Shown here piece by piece: positions 24,914 through 33,921 of a stretch of 64,000 bases of DNA. Source of the stretch: SHZI01 sp038214295. Its GTDB lineage: Bacteria > Pseudomonadota > Gammaproteobacteria > Steroidobacterales > GCA-2729495. Made by a program: the position numbers and the translations under genes. The notes under the pieces were generated by a model that was not told the DNA's origin, made no database searches, and saw nothing but the letters and a program-made list of their open reading frames with translations. The stretch spans positions 1-64,000 of the forward strand of contig JBBQSA010000014.1 of NCBI GenBank assembly GCA_038214295.1, given 5' to 3'. Numbering within the stretch: position 1 is the first letter of the stretch; every line of letters begins with the position of its first letter.

Positions 24914-25177
24914 TCAGAGGAGGAACAGCACCTCTTCGCTCACGCTGAGCGTCCGGTAGATGTCATCGAGCTGGGCGCGACTCGTCGCGGTGAAGGTGAC
25001 GGTGACCGACAGGTAGCGCGCATTGCGGCTCGGCCGCGTCGTCACCTGGCCGAGCGCGGGCGAACCGGCGTGGGTCCTGACGACCTCGACCACGTACTGC
25101 TCGAAGGTCGGCCGGTTGTGCCCCATCACCTTCAGCGGGAAGGTGCAGGGAAACTCGAGGATGCTCTCGTCGCTCAT
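24914..25177 (-). CDS. ybeD: YbeD/DUF493 family protein
   Basis: An 87-residue ferredoxin-like-fold protein with the family pattern 'LEFPCTFPLKVMGHN', 'VVEVVRTHAG' and 'SRNARYLSVTVTFTATSRAQLDDIYRTLS'. YbeD resembles the regulatory ACT domain, and its conserved place before lipB led to the suggestion of a regulatory part in lipoate metabolism. This has not been proved. It sits between dat and lipB with short gaps (8 and 13 bases). Confidence 0.92.
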   Translation of the reverse strand: MSDESILEFPCTFPLKVMGHNRPTFEQYVVEVVRTHAGSPALGQVTTRPSRNARYLSVTVTFTATSRAQLDDIYRTLSVSEEVLFLL

Positions 25178-25185
25178 GGTGAGCT

Positions 25186-26037
25186 TCAGGTGGGCCTGGT
25201 GGCGTCAAAGGCGGCCGCTACCCGGCGCCACACGGGCCCGGGCTCACCGCCGCCCACCGGCCTGCCATCCAGCTGGACCACCGGCACCACGCCGCGGGTG
25301 GCAGCCGCCACCCAGATCTCGTCGGCCTGCCGGAGGCGTTCCTCGGTGATCGGCTCGTCCCGGCAGATGCAGCCGAGTTGCCGGGCCACGGCGAACACCG
25401 CGTCGGTGGTCGTGCCGGGCAGCACGTCGTTGCCCGCGGGACGCCGCACCAGCGCACCGTCCTCCACGAGGATCACGGAGCTCGCGGAACCCTCGGTCAA
25501 TTGACCGTCGCGCAGCAGAAGCGTTTCACCGGCGTTGGCTTCGCGGGCGTCCTGGCGCGCCAGGACGTTGGCCAGCAGGGCCGTAGACTTGATGTCGCAG
25601 CGCTGCCAGCGCTGGTCGGGTCGGGTGATTGCCACGACGCCCTGGCGGTCCGGGTGCGGCTCGCTGACCGGCGAGACTATGCCGAACACGGTCGGCGGCA
25701 CGTGGGCGCCGGGAAAGACGTGATCCCGGCCCACATCCGCGCCCCGGGTCACCTGCAGGTAGACAGCGAGGCTGCCGCCGCCGTTGCGCTGGATGAGGCC
25801 CGTCACGAGCGCCTCCCACCCGGCGCGGTCGTAGGGGTTACGGATGCGAACTTCCCGGAGGCTCCGTTCGAGCCGGTCCAGGTGGGCTGCCAGCAGGAAG
25901 GCCTGCCCCGCGTAGGCGGGGATGACCTCGTACACCGCGTCGCCGAACAGGAAGCCCCGGTCCAGCGGCGAGACGCGCACGTCGGCGAGCGACATGAACT
26001 GCCCGTTGAACCAGGCCGTGGCCAGTGGCGCAGCCAT
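25186..26037 (-). CDS. dat: D-amino-acid (D-alanine) aminotransferase, class IV PLP fold
   Basis: A 283-residue fold-type IV aminotransferase. It opens 'TAWFNGQFMSLADVRVSPLDRGFLFGDAVYEVI', the common start of D-amino-acid transaminases. The PLP lysine is in 'RCDIKSTALLANVLAR' near residue 143, and 'LTEGSASSVILVEDG' and 'VLPGTT' are the cofactor phosphate loops. D-alanine or D-glutamate formation for peptidoglycan would fit the neighbour dacA (13 bases upstream). Branched-chain or aminodeoxychorismate activity is less likely from the opening motif. In Pseudomonas relatives the dacA-ybeD junction often carries such a gene. Confidence 0.88.
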   Translation of the reverse strand: MAAPLATAWFNGQFMSLADVRVSPLDRGFLFGDAVYEVIPAYAGQAFLLAAHLDRLERSLREVRIRNPYDRAGWEALVTGLIQRNGGGSLAVYLQVTRGADVGRDHVFPGAHVPPTVFGIVSPVSEPHPDRQGVVAITRPDQRWQRCDIKSTALLANVLARQDAREANAGETLLLRDGQLTEGSASSVILVEDGALVRRPAGNDVLPGTTTDAVFAVARQLGCICRDEPITEERLRQADEIWVAAATRGVVPVVQLDGRPVGGGEPGPVWRRVAAAFDATRPT

Positions 26038-26050
26038 GTCGGCGACTAGC

Positions 26051-27235
26051 TCATTCGAACCAGAGCAGGACGGTGTCCCGTGCCTGCTGCCAGAGCGAAC
26101 CGGTGGGCACGGCCTCGACCGGGTAGAGGCCGGCCTCCGCGATGGTCAGGTCAGCCAGCGTGACCCGCACCTTGCCGAGTTCGACCGCCGGGTCCAGCGG
26201 CGCCATGACCTGGGCAGGCAGGGTGAACGTCGGCTTCAGCTGGGCAGCCGTGCCCCTGGGCACCGTCACCCAGACGTTGCGCTGCACGCCGACGCCAGCC
26301 AGTTCCTTCTCGCCTTTCCACAGGCGCACGTCGCTGAGCGCCTTGCCGGCGGGCAGCAGCAGCTGAGTCTCGTAGAAGCGATAGCCGTAGTTGAGCAGTG
26401 TCTGGGATTCCTGCTCGCGGGCCCGCGGGCTGGCGGTGCCAAGAACGACCGACACGAGGCGCATGCCGTCCCGCAGGGCGGAGGAGACCAGGCAGTAGCC
26501 GGCCGTGTCGGTGAAGCCCGTCTTCACGCCGTCCACCGTCGAATCACGCCAGAGCAGCCCGTTGCGATTGCTCTGGGTGATGCCGTTCCACGTGAAATCC
26601 TTCTGGGAGTACCAGCGGTAATACTCCGGGAACTCCCGGATGATGGCGTTGGCGACCTTCAGGATGTCGGTGGCGGTGGTGTAGTGGTCGGGATCAGGCA
26701 GCCCCGTGGCATTCCGGTAGTGCGTACCGGTCATGCCGAGTTCCTTCGCGTACTGGTTCATCAGTTCGGCGAAGGCCGCCTCGCTGCCGGACACGTGCTC
26801 CGCCAGCGCCACGCTGGCGTCGTTGCCCGACTGGATGATCATGCCCTGGAGCAGCACGGACAGCGGCACCCGGGCCCCAAGGTCGACGAAGGACCGGGAG
26901 CCGCCGGTGCGCCAGGCCGCCTCGCCGATCAGCACGGGATCCTCGATACCGATGCGCTTGTCCCTGACGCTGCGGAACACCGCGTAGGCCGTCATCAGCT
27001 TGGTGATGCTCGCGGGATCCAGCTTCTCGTTCTCGTTGAGGCTGGCGAGGACGCGACCACTGTTGTGATCCACCATCAGGTAGGCCCGGGCGGTCAGCGC
27101 TGGCGGCGGCGGAATCTGGTTTGGGTCGGCGGCGGCCGACGCATTGAGTGCCAGCAGGCCCGGTACGAGCAAACCCGCCGTCAGGCAAGCGGCCAGGGCC
27201 CTGGAGCGCACCCGGGCCAGCAATCGTCGACTCAT
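26051..27235 (-). CDS. dacA: D-alanyl-D-alanine carboxypeptidase (PBP5/6 type)
   Basis: A low-molecular-weight penicillin-binding protein that trims the terminal D-Ala of peptidoglycan stem peptides. The 394 residues comprise a signal peptide (about 1-34, ending ASAAA), the DD-peptidase domain with SITK (SxxK, near residue 78), SGND (SxN, near 138) and KTG (in 'DGVKTGFTDTAG', near 240), and a C-terminal PBP5 beta-rich domain. The last residues 'LWQQARDTVLLWFE' form the amphipathic membrane-anchoring helix. All catalytic motifs are intact. It lies between rlpA and dat in the elongation block. Confidence 0.96.
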   Translation of the reverse strand: MSRRLLARVRSRALAACLTAGLLVPGLLALNASAAADPNQIPPPPALTARAYLMVDHNSGRVLASLNENEKLDPASITKLMTAYAVFRSVRDKRIGIEDPVLIGEAAWRTGGSRSFVDLGARVPLSVLLQGMIIQSGNDASVALAEHVSGSEAAFAELMNQYAKELGMTGTHYRNATGLPDPDHYTTATDILKVANAIIREFPEYYRWYSQKDFTWNGITQSNRNGLLWRDSTVDGVKTGFTDTAGYCLVSSALRDGMRLVSVVLGTASPRAREQESQTLLNYGYRFYETQLLLPAGKALSDVRLWKGEKELAGVGVQRNVWVTVPRGTAAQLKPTFTLPAQVMAPLDPAVELGKVRVTLADLTIAEAGLYPVEAVPTGSLWQQARDTVLLWFE

Positions 27236-27294
27236 TCTGCAAACTCCTGATCAAGACCCAAGAGCACCGGCCGGAAGTCCCGGCCCGGCGCGAG

Positions 27295-28203
27295 TTACTC
27301 GGAGGGGGTAGTGCCGGGACCCGGCGGCTCCGTCACCAGCCGGGGGTTGGCGATGCGCAGCACCGCCATCCGTGACGCCAGCAGATCGTATTCAGCCGGG
27401 TCCGTCAGCGGTCCGATACGCACCCGGTACAACGCCGGACTGACCGCGTCATCGTAACGGATGACGACCTTGTTGACACCATTGGACTCGAGTTGCGTCT
27501 TCAGGAGGGAGGCATTGGTCGCGTCGCCGTAGGCGCCGACCTGCAGGAACAGCTGGTCCGCCGCCGGTCTCGCCGGGCCAGCAAGCGCTTCGACCTCCAC
27601 TGCCCCCGTCCCGGACTTGACGATGCCAAGCTCGTTGGCCGCCGCGTAGGAGAGGTCGATGAGCCGGTCCTTCACGAAAGGGCCCCGGTCATTGACGGTG
27701 ACAACGACGCTGCGGCCGTTGTCGAGGTTCGTGACCCTGACCTCGGATGGCAGCGGCAGGGTCTTGTGGGCGGCGGTGTAGTCGTGCATGTCGTAGATGG
27801 CGCCGCTCGAGGTGCGCCTGCCGTGGAACGGCGCGCCGTACCAGGAGGCCACACCCCGCTCCCGGTACCCGCTGCTGTCCGGCCTGACGAAGTAGCGAAC
27901 GCCGAGCACGTCGTAGAAGGGCGGATTACCAGCGCTTGGGGCCGCCTTGACCGCGGGCCCCGGCGCTACGGGCCCGGGCCGGGGTGCCGGAGTGCGGGAT
28001 GGAGAAGTAGCGGGAGCCGGCTGCCGGGGGGCGGAGGCAGAGCGCGGTACCGGCGCGGGTCCAGGCTCCTCCCGGGCGGGCCAGCGGGCCGGTGCGCAGC
28101 CAGCCAGCAGAACCAGGCTGGCCAAGCCCATCCAAGTCAGGCCCATCCAGGTCAGGCCCACCCAGGCCAAGCCCACCCTGGCCAGCGCTGTTCCGGGTCT
28201 CAT
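27295..28203 (-). CDS. rlpA: Septal-ring lytic transglycosylase RlpA, lipoprotein
   Basis: RlpA cleaves stem-peptide-free glycan strands at the septum. The 302-residue lipoprotein has a signal peptide with lipobox LLAGC (Cys about residue 36) and a Pro/Ala/Arg-rich linker. A double-psi beta-barrel domain follows with 'GVASWYGAPFHGRRTSSGAIYD' (near 130) and 'NDRGPF' (catalytic Asp region), and a C-terminal SPOR domain binds denuded glycan ('FLQVGAYGDATNASLLKTQL'). The signal peptide is unusual: its hydrophobic core is a five-residue repeat of GLxWx encoded by a 15-base tandem repeat. The start at 28203 lies 13 bases after the mltB stop. Confidence 0.94.
   Translation of the reverse strand: MRPGTALARVGLAWVGLTWMGLTWMGLASLVLLAGCAPARWPAREEPGPAPVPRSASAPRQPAPATSPSRTPAPRPGPVAPGPAVKAAPSAGNPPFYDVLGVRYFVRPDSSGYRERGVASWYGAPFHGRRTSSGAIYDMHDYTAAHKTLPLPSEVRVTNLDNGRSVVVTVNDRGPFVKDRLIDLSYAAANELGIVKSGTGAVEVEALAGPARPAADQLFLQVGAYGDATNASLLKTQLESNGVNKVVIRYDDAVSPALYRVRIGPLTDPAEYDLLASRMAVLRIANPRLVTEPPGPGTTPSE
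28120..28179 (-). repeat. 15-bp tandem repeat inside the rlpA signal peptide
   Basis: Four 15-base units (plus-strand pattern GGYCARGCCCAYCCA, starting at 28120, 28135, 28150 and 28165). They encode the repeated pentapeptide seen as VGLTW/MGLTW/VGLAW in the hydrophobic core. Gain or loss of units keeps the frame and would change only the length of the core. Confidence 0.88.
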
Positions 28204-28216
28204 GCGCAACAACCGC

Positions 28217-29302
28217 TCACGGCAGCGCCCCGGGTGGCGTGCTGGCGGAACCCGCGTCGGCGGCCGCGCCCGGCGGCCTGACACCGGCGGCAATGGCCTC
28301 GCTCAGCTGGAACACCGCCAGGGCATACATGGTGCTGCGGTTGTAGCGGGTGATGGCGTAGTAGTTCTGGAAGCCCACCCAGTACTCGTCGCCATCCTCG
28401 CCCTGGAGCGTCACGAGCAGGGCGGGCGCCGTGGCCGGCAAATCAGTCGTGAACTGGACGCCTTGCCGTGTCAGAGAACCGACGGTGTCCCGGAGCACGA
28501 GTTCCGTGGGGCCTGTCGGGCGCACCGCATCCCTCGCGAACTGGGCCCGGGTGGCGATGGGCTGCCCCGGCTGCCAGTCGTGCCTGGCGAAGTAGTTGGC
28601 AATGCTCGCCATGATGTCGTCCCAGTTCTGCAGCAGGTCGCGCCGGCCGTCGCCGTTGCCATCCACCGCGTAGGCGCGGTAACTGCTGGGAATGAACTGG
28701 GGCGGGCCAAGCGCTCCGGCGTAGGAGCCCGTGAGGGCGCCGATGTTCAGCTGCTCCTCCCGGGCCAGCAGGAACAGCTGGCGTAATTCGCTGCGAAAAA
28801 AGGCGCTCCGCGGCGGGTAGTCGAAGGCCAGCGTCGCCAGCGAGTCCAGGGCCCGGTAATTGCCCGTGCGCGTGCCATAGAAGGTTTCGACGCCAAGGAT
28901 GGCGGCGATGATCTCCGCCGGTACGCCGGTCTTCGCCGAAATCTGCCGCAGCCGGGTTTCGTGCTCCCGGAAGAAGTCGACGCCGGCGCTGATGCGGCGC
29001 GGCGTCAGGAAGATGCTGCGGTACTCGGACCAGGGCTTCACCTTCTCCGCAGGCCTGCTCATCGCATCGATGATGCTCTGCTTGGTTTCCATGCCCTTGA
29101 AGATGGTGGTCAGGTAGCTGGGCTCGAAGCCGTCGTTCTGAGCCAGCTCGCTGATGAACGCCTGGATGTCCGGCCGGCCGGGATCGAGGCCGGGCTCGGC
29201 GCTCAATGTGCATGCCGAAGCCAGCAGGGCTGCCGCAGAAACGACGATCAGTGCGGCGATGTTGACCGCAGCTCGCCGCCGGCCGAAGGGGGTCGGGGTC
29301 AT
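28217..29302 (-). CDS. mltB: Lytic murein transglycosylase B
   Basis: MltB cleaves the MurNAc-GlcNAc bond to form 1,6-anhydro ends. The 361-residue protein has an N-terminal export signal (about 10-32) with the Cys of 'LLASACTL' likely lipidated. The SLT family-3 domain contains the catalytic Glu in 'AAILGVETFYGTRTG', then 'LATLAFDYPPRSAFF', 'GSYAGALGPPQFIPSSY' and 'DGNGDGRRDLLQNWDDIMASIANYF'. The ATG overlaps the rodA stop by 4 bases, giving rodA-mltB translational coupling, the same order as in Pseudomonas. Confidence 0.95.
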   Translation of the reverse strand: MTPTPFGRRRAAVNIAALIVVSAAALLASACTLSAEPGLDPGRPDIQAFISELAQNDGFEPSYLTTIFKGMETKQSIIDAMSRPAEKVKPWSEYRSIFLTPRRISAGVDFFREHETRLRQISAKTGVPAEIIAAILGVETFYGTRTGNYRALDSLATLAFDYPPRSAFFRSELRQLFLLAREEQLNIGALTGSYAGALGPPQFIPSSYRAYAVDGNGDGRRDLLQNWDDIMASIANYFARHDWQPGQPIATRAQFARDAVRPTGPTELVLRDTVGSLTRQGVQFTTDLPATAPALLVTLQGEDGDEYWVGFQNYYAITRYNRSTMYALAVFQLSEAIAAGVRPPGAAADAGSASTPPGALP

Positions 29303-30441
29303 CGAGCGACAAGCTTCCGGTGGGTCTGGATGGACATCAGAATACCGAAACCCGCCATCAGGGTCACCATCGAGGTGCCACCGGCGCTGACCAGCGGCAG
29401 GGGAACCCCGACCACCGGGATCAGGCCCATCACCATGGCGGTGTTGACGAAGACGTAGAAGAAGAAGGTGATGCTGAGCCCGCCGGCCAGCAGGCGCGAG
29501 TAGGTATCCGGTGCGCCGGCGGCGATATACAGGCCTCTGCCCACGATGAGCATATAGAGAAGCAGCAGTGCGAGGGCGCCGAGCAGGCCGAATTCCTCGC
29601 CAATGACCGCGAAGATGAAGTCCGTGTGCCGTTCCGGCAGGAACTCCAGCTGGCCCTGGGTGCCATTCAGCCAGCCTTTGCCGAAGACGCCGCCCGAGCC
29701 GATCGCGATCTTCGACTGGATGATGTGATAGCCGGCGCCCAGGGGGTCGCTCTCAGGGTCCAGTAGCGTCAGCACGCGTTTGCGCTGGTAGTCGTGCATC
29801 ACGAGCCACAGTGCCGGCATTGCCGCGCCCACAAGGGCTGCCACGGCCACGATATATTTCCAACCGAGTCCCGCCAGGAAGATCACCACGGCGCCCGAGA
29901 GCACGATGAGGATGGCGGTGCCGAGGTCCGGCTGGATGGCGATCATGCCCACCGGCACAACGATGACCAGCACGGCCAGGACCAGCACGCCGAAGGACGG
30001 TGGTAGCGGCCGGTCATGGAGGAGCCAGCAGAGCGTCAGCGGTACGCCCAGTTTCATGATTTCCGAGGGCTGGAAGCGCACACCGAGGTCCAGCCAGCGC
30101 TGCGCGCCCTTGCCGATATCCCCGGTGGCAAGGACGAGGCCGAGCAGTACGAGCCCCAGGGCATAGACCAGCGGCGAACCGCGCCGCAGCCAGGCGGGAC
30201 TGATTTGTGCCATGAACAGCAGGCCACCGAACGCCACCAGCATGCGCGCCACCTGGTCGAACAGTTCATCGAGCTGCTGGCCTTCCGCGCTGTACAGGGC
30301 AAGCATGCTGATGATCAGCACGCCACTGATGCCGGCGAGCAGCCAGCCGTCCAGGTGCAGCAAGCGCAGGAGGCGCGAGCCCAGGCCCTGCTCGACGCGA
30401 CTGCGGGGTTCGAGGCTGATGCCGAGGGAAGGTGTGTTCAT
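29299..30441 (-). CDS. rodA: Peptidoglycan glycosyltransferase RodA
   Basis: RodA, a SEDS-family polymerase, extends glycan strands in the elongasome together with PBP2. The 380-residue protein has about ten membrane segments. SEDS signatures are 'FQPSEIMKLGVPLTLCWLLHDR' (near residue 125) and 'PDLGTAILIVLSGAVVIFLAGL' (near 175). The catalytic-loop region and C-terminal 'GFIFAVIGEEFGLLGA'-like segment read 'DFIFAVIGEEFGLLGALALLL', and 'VMGLIPVVGVPLPLVSAGGTSM' ends the family pattern. It sits between mrdA (10 bases) and mltB (4-base overlap). Confidence 0.97.
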   Translation of the reverse strand: MNTPSLGISLEPRSRVEQGLGSRLLRLLHLDGWLLAGISGVLIISMLALYSAEGQQLDELFDQVARMLVAFGGLLFMAQISPAWLRRGSPLVYALGLVLLGLVLATGDIGKGAQRWLDLGVRFQPSEIMKLGVPLTLCWLLHDRPLPPSFGVLVLAVLVIVVPVGMIAIQPDLGTAILIVLSGAVVIFLAGLGWKYIVAVAALVGAAMPALWLVMHDYQRKRVLTLLDPESDPLGAGYHIIQSKIAIGSGGVFGKGWLNGTQGQLEFLPERHTDFIFAVIGEEFGLLGALALLLLYMLIVGRGLYIAAGAPDTYSRLLAGGLSITFFFYVFVNTAMVMGLIPVVGVPLPLVSAGGTSMVTLMAGFGILMSIQTHRKLVAR

Positions 30442-30451
30442 GGGGCCTTCA

Positions 30452-32311
30452 TCAGGTGTTGTCCTTCAGGTAGGCCTCCATCACCGCGCGGGCGATGGGG
30501 GCGGCAGCCTTGCTGCCGCTTTCGCCATTCTCGATGACGACGGCGACTGCGATACGGGGCTCATCCAGCGGCGCAAAGGCGACAAACAGGGCGTGATCCC
30601 GGCGCCGCTCGTCCACGTCCTTGGCGTTGTACTTCTGGTTCTGTGCGACGGTGAATACCTGCGCGGTACCGCTCTTGCCCGCCATCTGGAACGGCGCATT
30701 CATGCCGACGGCACGGGCCGTGCCGCGCGGTCCCTGCATGACCCCGTGCATGCCCTCGATGATGGCTGCCCAGCGCTCCGGATCCTCGTCGGGAACCCGC
30801 GGCAGCGGCCTCGGCGCCTCGTACTCGATGGCGCCCGTGGCGGGGTCCCGCGAGCCCTTCAGCAGGTTGGGCTGGAAGCGCTGCCCGCGGGCAGCGATCG
30901 ATGCCGCCGCGTGGGCCAGCTGGAGGGGTGTCACCAGCAGGTAACCCTGGCCGATGCCCGCGATCACTGTTTCGCCGGGGAACCAGACCTGGGTCGCCGG
31001 TCGCTTGAACGCCTTCCGCTTCCAGGCCGGGCTCGGTACCAGCCCCTTCTGCTCCCCGCCCAGTTCCAGTCCCGTGACAGCGCCCAGGCCGAAAGTCTCC
31101 AGGAAGCCGGACATCCGTTCGATGCCGAGGTCGCGGGCCATCGTATAGAAGTACACGTCGCAGGATTGCTCGATGGCGTTGTACAGGTCGACGGAACCGT
31201 GGCCGTCGGGCTTCCAGTCCCGGTAACGGTGGCTGCTGCCCGGCAGGCTGAAGGATCCGCGGCAGCCGACGCGGCGCTCGGGGGTCGTCACGCCATAGTG
31301 CAGGGCGGCCAGGGCGACCATGGGCTTGATCGTCGAGCCCGGCGGGTACTGGCCGCGCAGCGCCCGGTTGAACAACGGCCGGTCGATGTCTTCCTGCAGG
31401 GTCAGGTAGGCGCGGCGGGTCAGGCCGGCGCTGATGGCGTTGGGGTCGTAGCCCGGCGTACTGACGAAGGCCAGGACCTCGCCGTTGCGCGGATCGATGG
31501 CAACGGCGGCGCCGCGCCTGCCCTGCAGCATCCGGTCTGCCGCCAGCTGCACATCCATGTCGATGGTCAGGATGATGTCGCGGCCGGGCAGCGAGTGCAC
31601 CCGGTCGAGTACCTGCATCTTCCGGCCGTGCACATTGACCACGACATCCTCGTGGCCGGAGGTGCCGTGCAGTCCCGCCTCGAAGCTCTGCTCCACGGCG
31701 GTCTTGCCCACGTGGGTGGTGCCGGCGTATTCGACGGGGTCCAGCACCTTCTTGTCGTCCGCGCTGATGCCGCCCACGTAGCCGAGTACGTGCGCGGCGG
31801 CGGCGCCATAGGGGTAGCTGCGCCCGAGCCGTGCCCTGATCTCGAGGCCGGGAAAATACGGGCGCTGCACGGCGAAGGTCGCCAGCTCCAGGTCCGTGAG
31901 GCGCTCCGCGACCACCACGGTGTCGAAGGCCCGCCGGCTTGCGATCAGCTCCTTCAGTTCTGGCAGGTCGCCGGCGTCCACGATGCCGCTCGCCACAAGC
32001 CGCCGGAGCGTGTCCGCCATGTCCGGAACCTGCTCGCGAGTCATCTCCAGCTGGTAGCTCGGCGTGTTCTCGGCAAGCACCTTGCCGTGGCGGTCCAGGA
32101 TCAGCCCGCGTATCGGGGGGATGGGCTGGACCCGGATACGGTTGCCGCTGGACTGGGCGGAGTAGTACTCGTACTGGCCGACCTGCAGCTGTACCAGCCG
32201 GCTGACCACGAGCCCGGTCAGGCCAAGCAGGACCGCGACCGCCACCAGCAGGCGCCCGGTGAAGAGCTGCTGCTCGCGCCAGTGATCCTTGATCCGCAGC
32301 CTCCCTGCCAC
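30452..32311 (-). CDS. mrdA: Penicillin-binding protein 2 (elongation transpeptidase)
   Basis: PBP2 cross-links peptidoglycan during side-wall growth and activates RodA. The 619-residue protein has one N-terminal membrane segment (about 20-42), a dimerisation/pedestal region, and a transpeptidase domain with STIK (SxxK, in 'YPPGSTIKPM', near residue 327), the SCD form of SxN in 'IEQSCDVYFYTMA' near 383, and KSGT (in 'AGKSGTAQVF') near 540. The start codon is GTG; no closer ATG fits. The usual rlmH/rsfS genes upstream of mrdA in Pseudomonas and E. coli are replaced by mreD here. Confidence 0.97.
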   Translation of the reverse strand: MAGRLRIKDHWREQQLFTGRLLVAVAVLLGLTGLVVSRLVQLQVGQYEYYSAQSSGNRIRVQPIPPIRGLILDRHGKVLAENTPSYQLEMTREQVPDMADTLRRLVASGIVDAGDLPELKELIASRRAFDTVVVAERLTDLELATFAVQRPYFPGLEIRARLGRSYPYGAAAAHVLGYVGGISADDKKVLDPVEYAGTTHVGKTAVEQSFEAGLHGTSGHEDVVVNVHGRKMQVLDRVHSLPGRDIILTIDMDVQLAADRMLQGRRGAAVAIDPRNGEVLAFVSTPGYDPNAISAGLTRRAYLTLQEDIDRPLFNRALRGQYPPGSTIKPMVALAALHYGVTTPERRVGCRGSFSLPGSSHRYRDWKPDGHGSVDLYNAIEQSCDVYFYTMARDLGIERMSGFLETFGLGAVTGLELGGEQKGLVPSPAWKRKAFKRPATQVWFPGETVIAGIGQGYLLVTPLQLAHAAASIAARGQRFQPNLLKGSRDPATGAIEYEAPRPLPRVPDEDPERWAAIIEGMHGVMQGPRGTARAVGMNAPFQMAGKSGTAQVFTVAQNQKYNAKDVDERRRDHALFVAFAPLDEPRIAVAVVIENGESGSKAAAPIARAVMEAYLKDNT

Positions 32312-32323
32312 GCTGTCAGGCCC

Positions 32324-32815
32324 TCAGGCGAAACTCGAGTCACGTCGCTCGAGCCGCTCCCGCAATCGGTCCATGGCCGCCATCACCACCGGCCAGAATA
32401 TGGCGGCCGCCAGCACGGGTCCCCAGCGCCCGACACCGAACCCGCCCCGCCCGGTGGCGCCATCGATCCACAGCAACACGAATGCCTCCAGCAGCATCAG
32501 GGCGAATACCGACAGCGTGAGCTGCCACAACGGAAAGACCCGCATCTGCAGGTGCAGCTGCAGGACGATCCAGGCCACCAGTGACAGGGAGAGTGCGTGC
32601 TGGCCCAGGAGCCCGCCGTGGGTCACGTCGACCAGCAGTCCCACCAGGAAGGCGCTGAACACACCGAAGCGCCCGGGCCACATGAGCGACCAGTAGATCA
32701 CGACCATCGTGGTCCAGGCGGGGCGCAGAGGCTGGACCACTTCGGGCAGCGGCAGCAGCTCGGCGGCGAGGGCCAGCAGGACCAGGAGCCAGACCGGCCA
32801 GCGTGGCGCTCTCAC
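32324..32815 (-). CDS. mreD: Rod-shape-determining protein MreD
   Basis: MreD is a small polytopic partner of MreC and MreB in the elongasome. This 163-residue protein has five to six hydrophobic segments and the family pattern 'MWPGRFGVFSAFLVGLLVDVTHGGLLGQHALSLSLVAW' around residues 45-83 in pieces. The start codon is GTG, overlapping the mreC stop (GTGA), which implies coupling. mrdA begins 12 bases later. Confidence 0.94.
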   Translation of the reverse strand: MRAPRWPVWLLVLLALAAELLPLPEVVQPLRPAWTTMVVIYWSLMWPGRFGVFSAFLVGLLVDVTHGGLLGQHALSLSLVAWIVLQLHLQMRVFPLWQLTLSVFALMLLEAFVLLWIDGATGRGGFGVGRWGPVLAAAIFWPVVMAAMDRLRERLERRDSSFA

Positions 32816-33921
32816 TCCTGCACTCCTTCCGGTTCCGCTGTCACCGTGCCAGTGTCCCCGGTTGGGGGCGATTCCTCCACGGGTTCCGTCGCGGGCGCGC
32901 TAGCGGCAGCGGGGGAGGGCTCAGACGCCGTTGGACGGGCGGCGGCTGGCGCGGGTTCCACCGCTTCCGCGGGCCGCGTTGCGGCAGCTGGCGTCGGTGG
33001 AGGAGCTCCGACAACGGGCGGCGTTAGCGTCGCCGCGGTGTCGGCCGGCAGAGCGCTCGCCTCGCTGGTCTCGTCTCCCGGTTCGCTGAAGACCAGTAGC
33101 ACCTCGTGCAGACGGTCCAGCTGGGCGGTGGGTCGGGCGGTCACCTCCAGGAAGGCATCACCCGCGGAACCGTCCACCCGGGTGACGGTGCCTACCGGGT
33201 AACCGGCCGGAAACGCGCCGCCCAGGCCCGAGGTCACCAGCAGGTCACCGGACTTGATGTCCGCGTTCCGGGTCAGGAAGGGCAGTGAGAGCCGGTCCAT
33301 GTCGCCCGTGCCCATGGCGATGGTGCGCAGGCCGTTGCGCACGATCTCGACGGGCACGGCATGGTCGGGGTCCGTGATGAGCAAACCTTCGGAACTGTCC
33401 TGCCGGTCCCGGGTGACCTGGCCGACCACCCCGCTGGCGTCAATCAGGGCCTGGCCCTCGTAGGCACCGTCCCGGCTGCCCTTGTTGAGGACCACCCGGT
33501 GCCGCAGGGGATCCATGTCGAGGGCCAGGATCTCGCCGACCACGACGCGATTTCGGACCCGGGGCCGCGAATCGAGGAGCGCGCGGAAGCGGGCATTCTC
33601 CGCCCGCAGGGCGGCGAGGCGCTGCAGCTCGGCGTTCGCGATCAGCGAAGCACTGCGCAGGACTGTGTTTTCGGCGATCAGGCGCTCCCGGAGAGCGAGG
33701 TTCTCCCGGATCCAGCGCAGGCCGGCTGCCGGTGAATCTATCGCCACCTGGAGCGGGTACATGGTGGCGCCGAGGTACGCTCGGATCTGCTCGAGGTAGG
33801 TGCCCCGGTGGTCGAGAAACATCAGGGCGAAGGAGAGGGCGACCGTCAGGAAGAAGCGTAGCCCCGGGCTCGCATTGCGGTACGCCCGGGCCTCGCTGTC
33901 CGCGGATTGAAATGAGGACAT
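32812..33921 (-). CDS. mreC: Rod-shape-determining protein MreC
   Basis: MreC is a bitopic scaffold that activates PBP2. The 369-residue protein has a short cytoplasmic N-terminus, one membrane segment (about 22-40), a coiled coil (about 65-110, 'LRERLIAENTVLRS ... LAALRAENARFRALL') and the double beta-barrel MreC domain ('VVVGEILALDMDPLRHRVVLNKGSRDG' in pieces). An extended C-terminal tail (from about residue 285) is Ala/Pro/Glu-rich and about 80 residues long, beyond the usual E. coli-size ending. The start codon and first codons lie within an inverted repeat shared with the mreB-mreC spacer, so the N-terminus may have been reshaped by repeat insertion. Confidence 0.95.
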   Translation of the reverse strand: MSSFQSADSEARAYRNASPGLRFFLTVALSFALMFLDHRGTYLEQIRAYLGATMYPLQVAIDSPAAGLRWIRENLALRERLIAENTVLRSASLIANAELQRLAALRAENARFRALLDSRPRVRNRVVVGEILALDMDPLRHRVVLNKGSRDGAYEGQALIDASGVVGQVTRDRQDSSEGLLITDPDHAVPVEIVRNGLRTIAMGTGDMDRLSLPFLTRNADIKSGDLLVTSGLGGAFPAGYPVGTVTRVDGSAGDAFLEVTARPTAQLDRLHEVLLVFSEPGDETSEASALPADTAATLTPPVVGAPPPTPAAATRPAEAVEPAPAAARPTASEPSPAAASAPATEPVEESPPTGDTGTVTAEPEGVQE

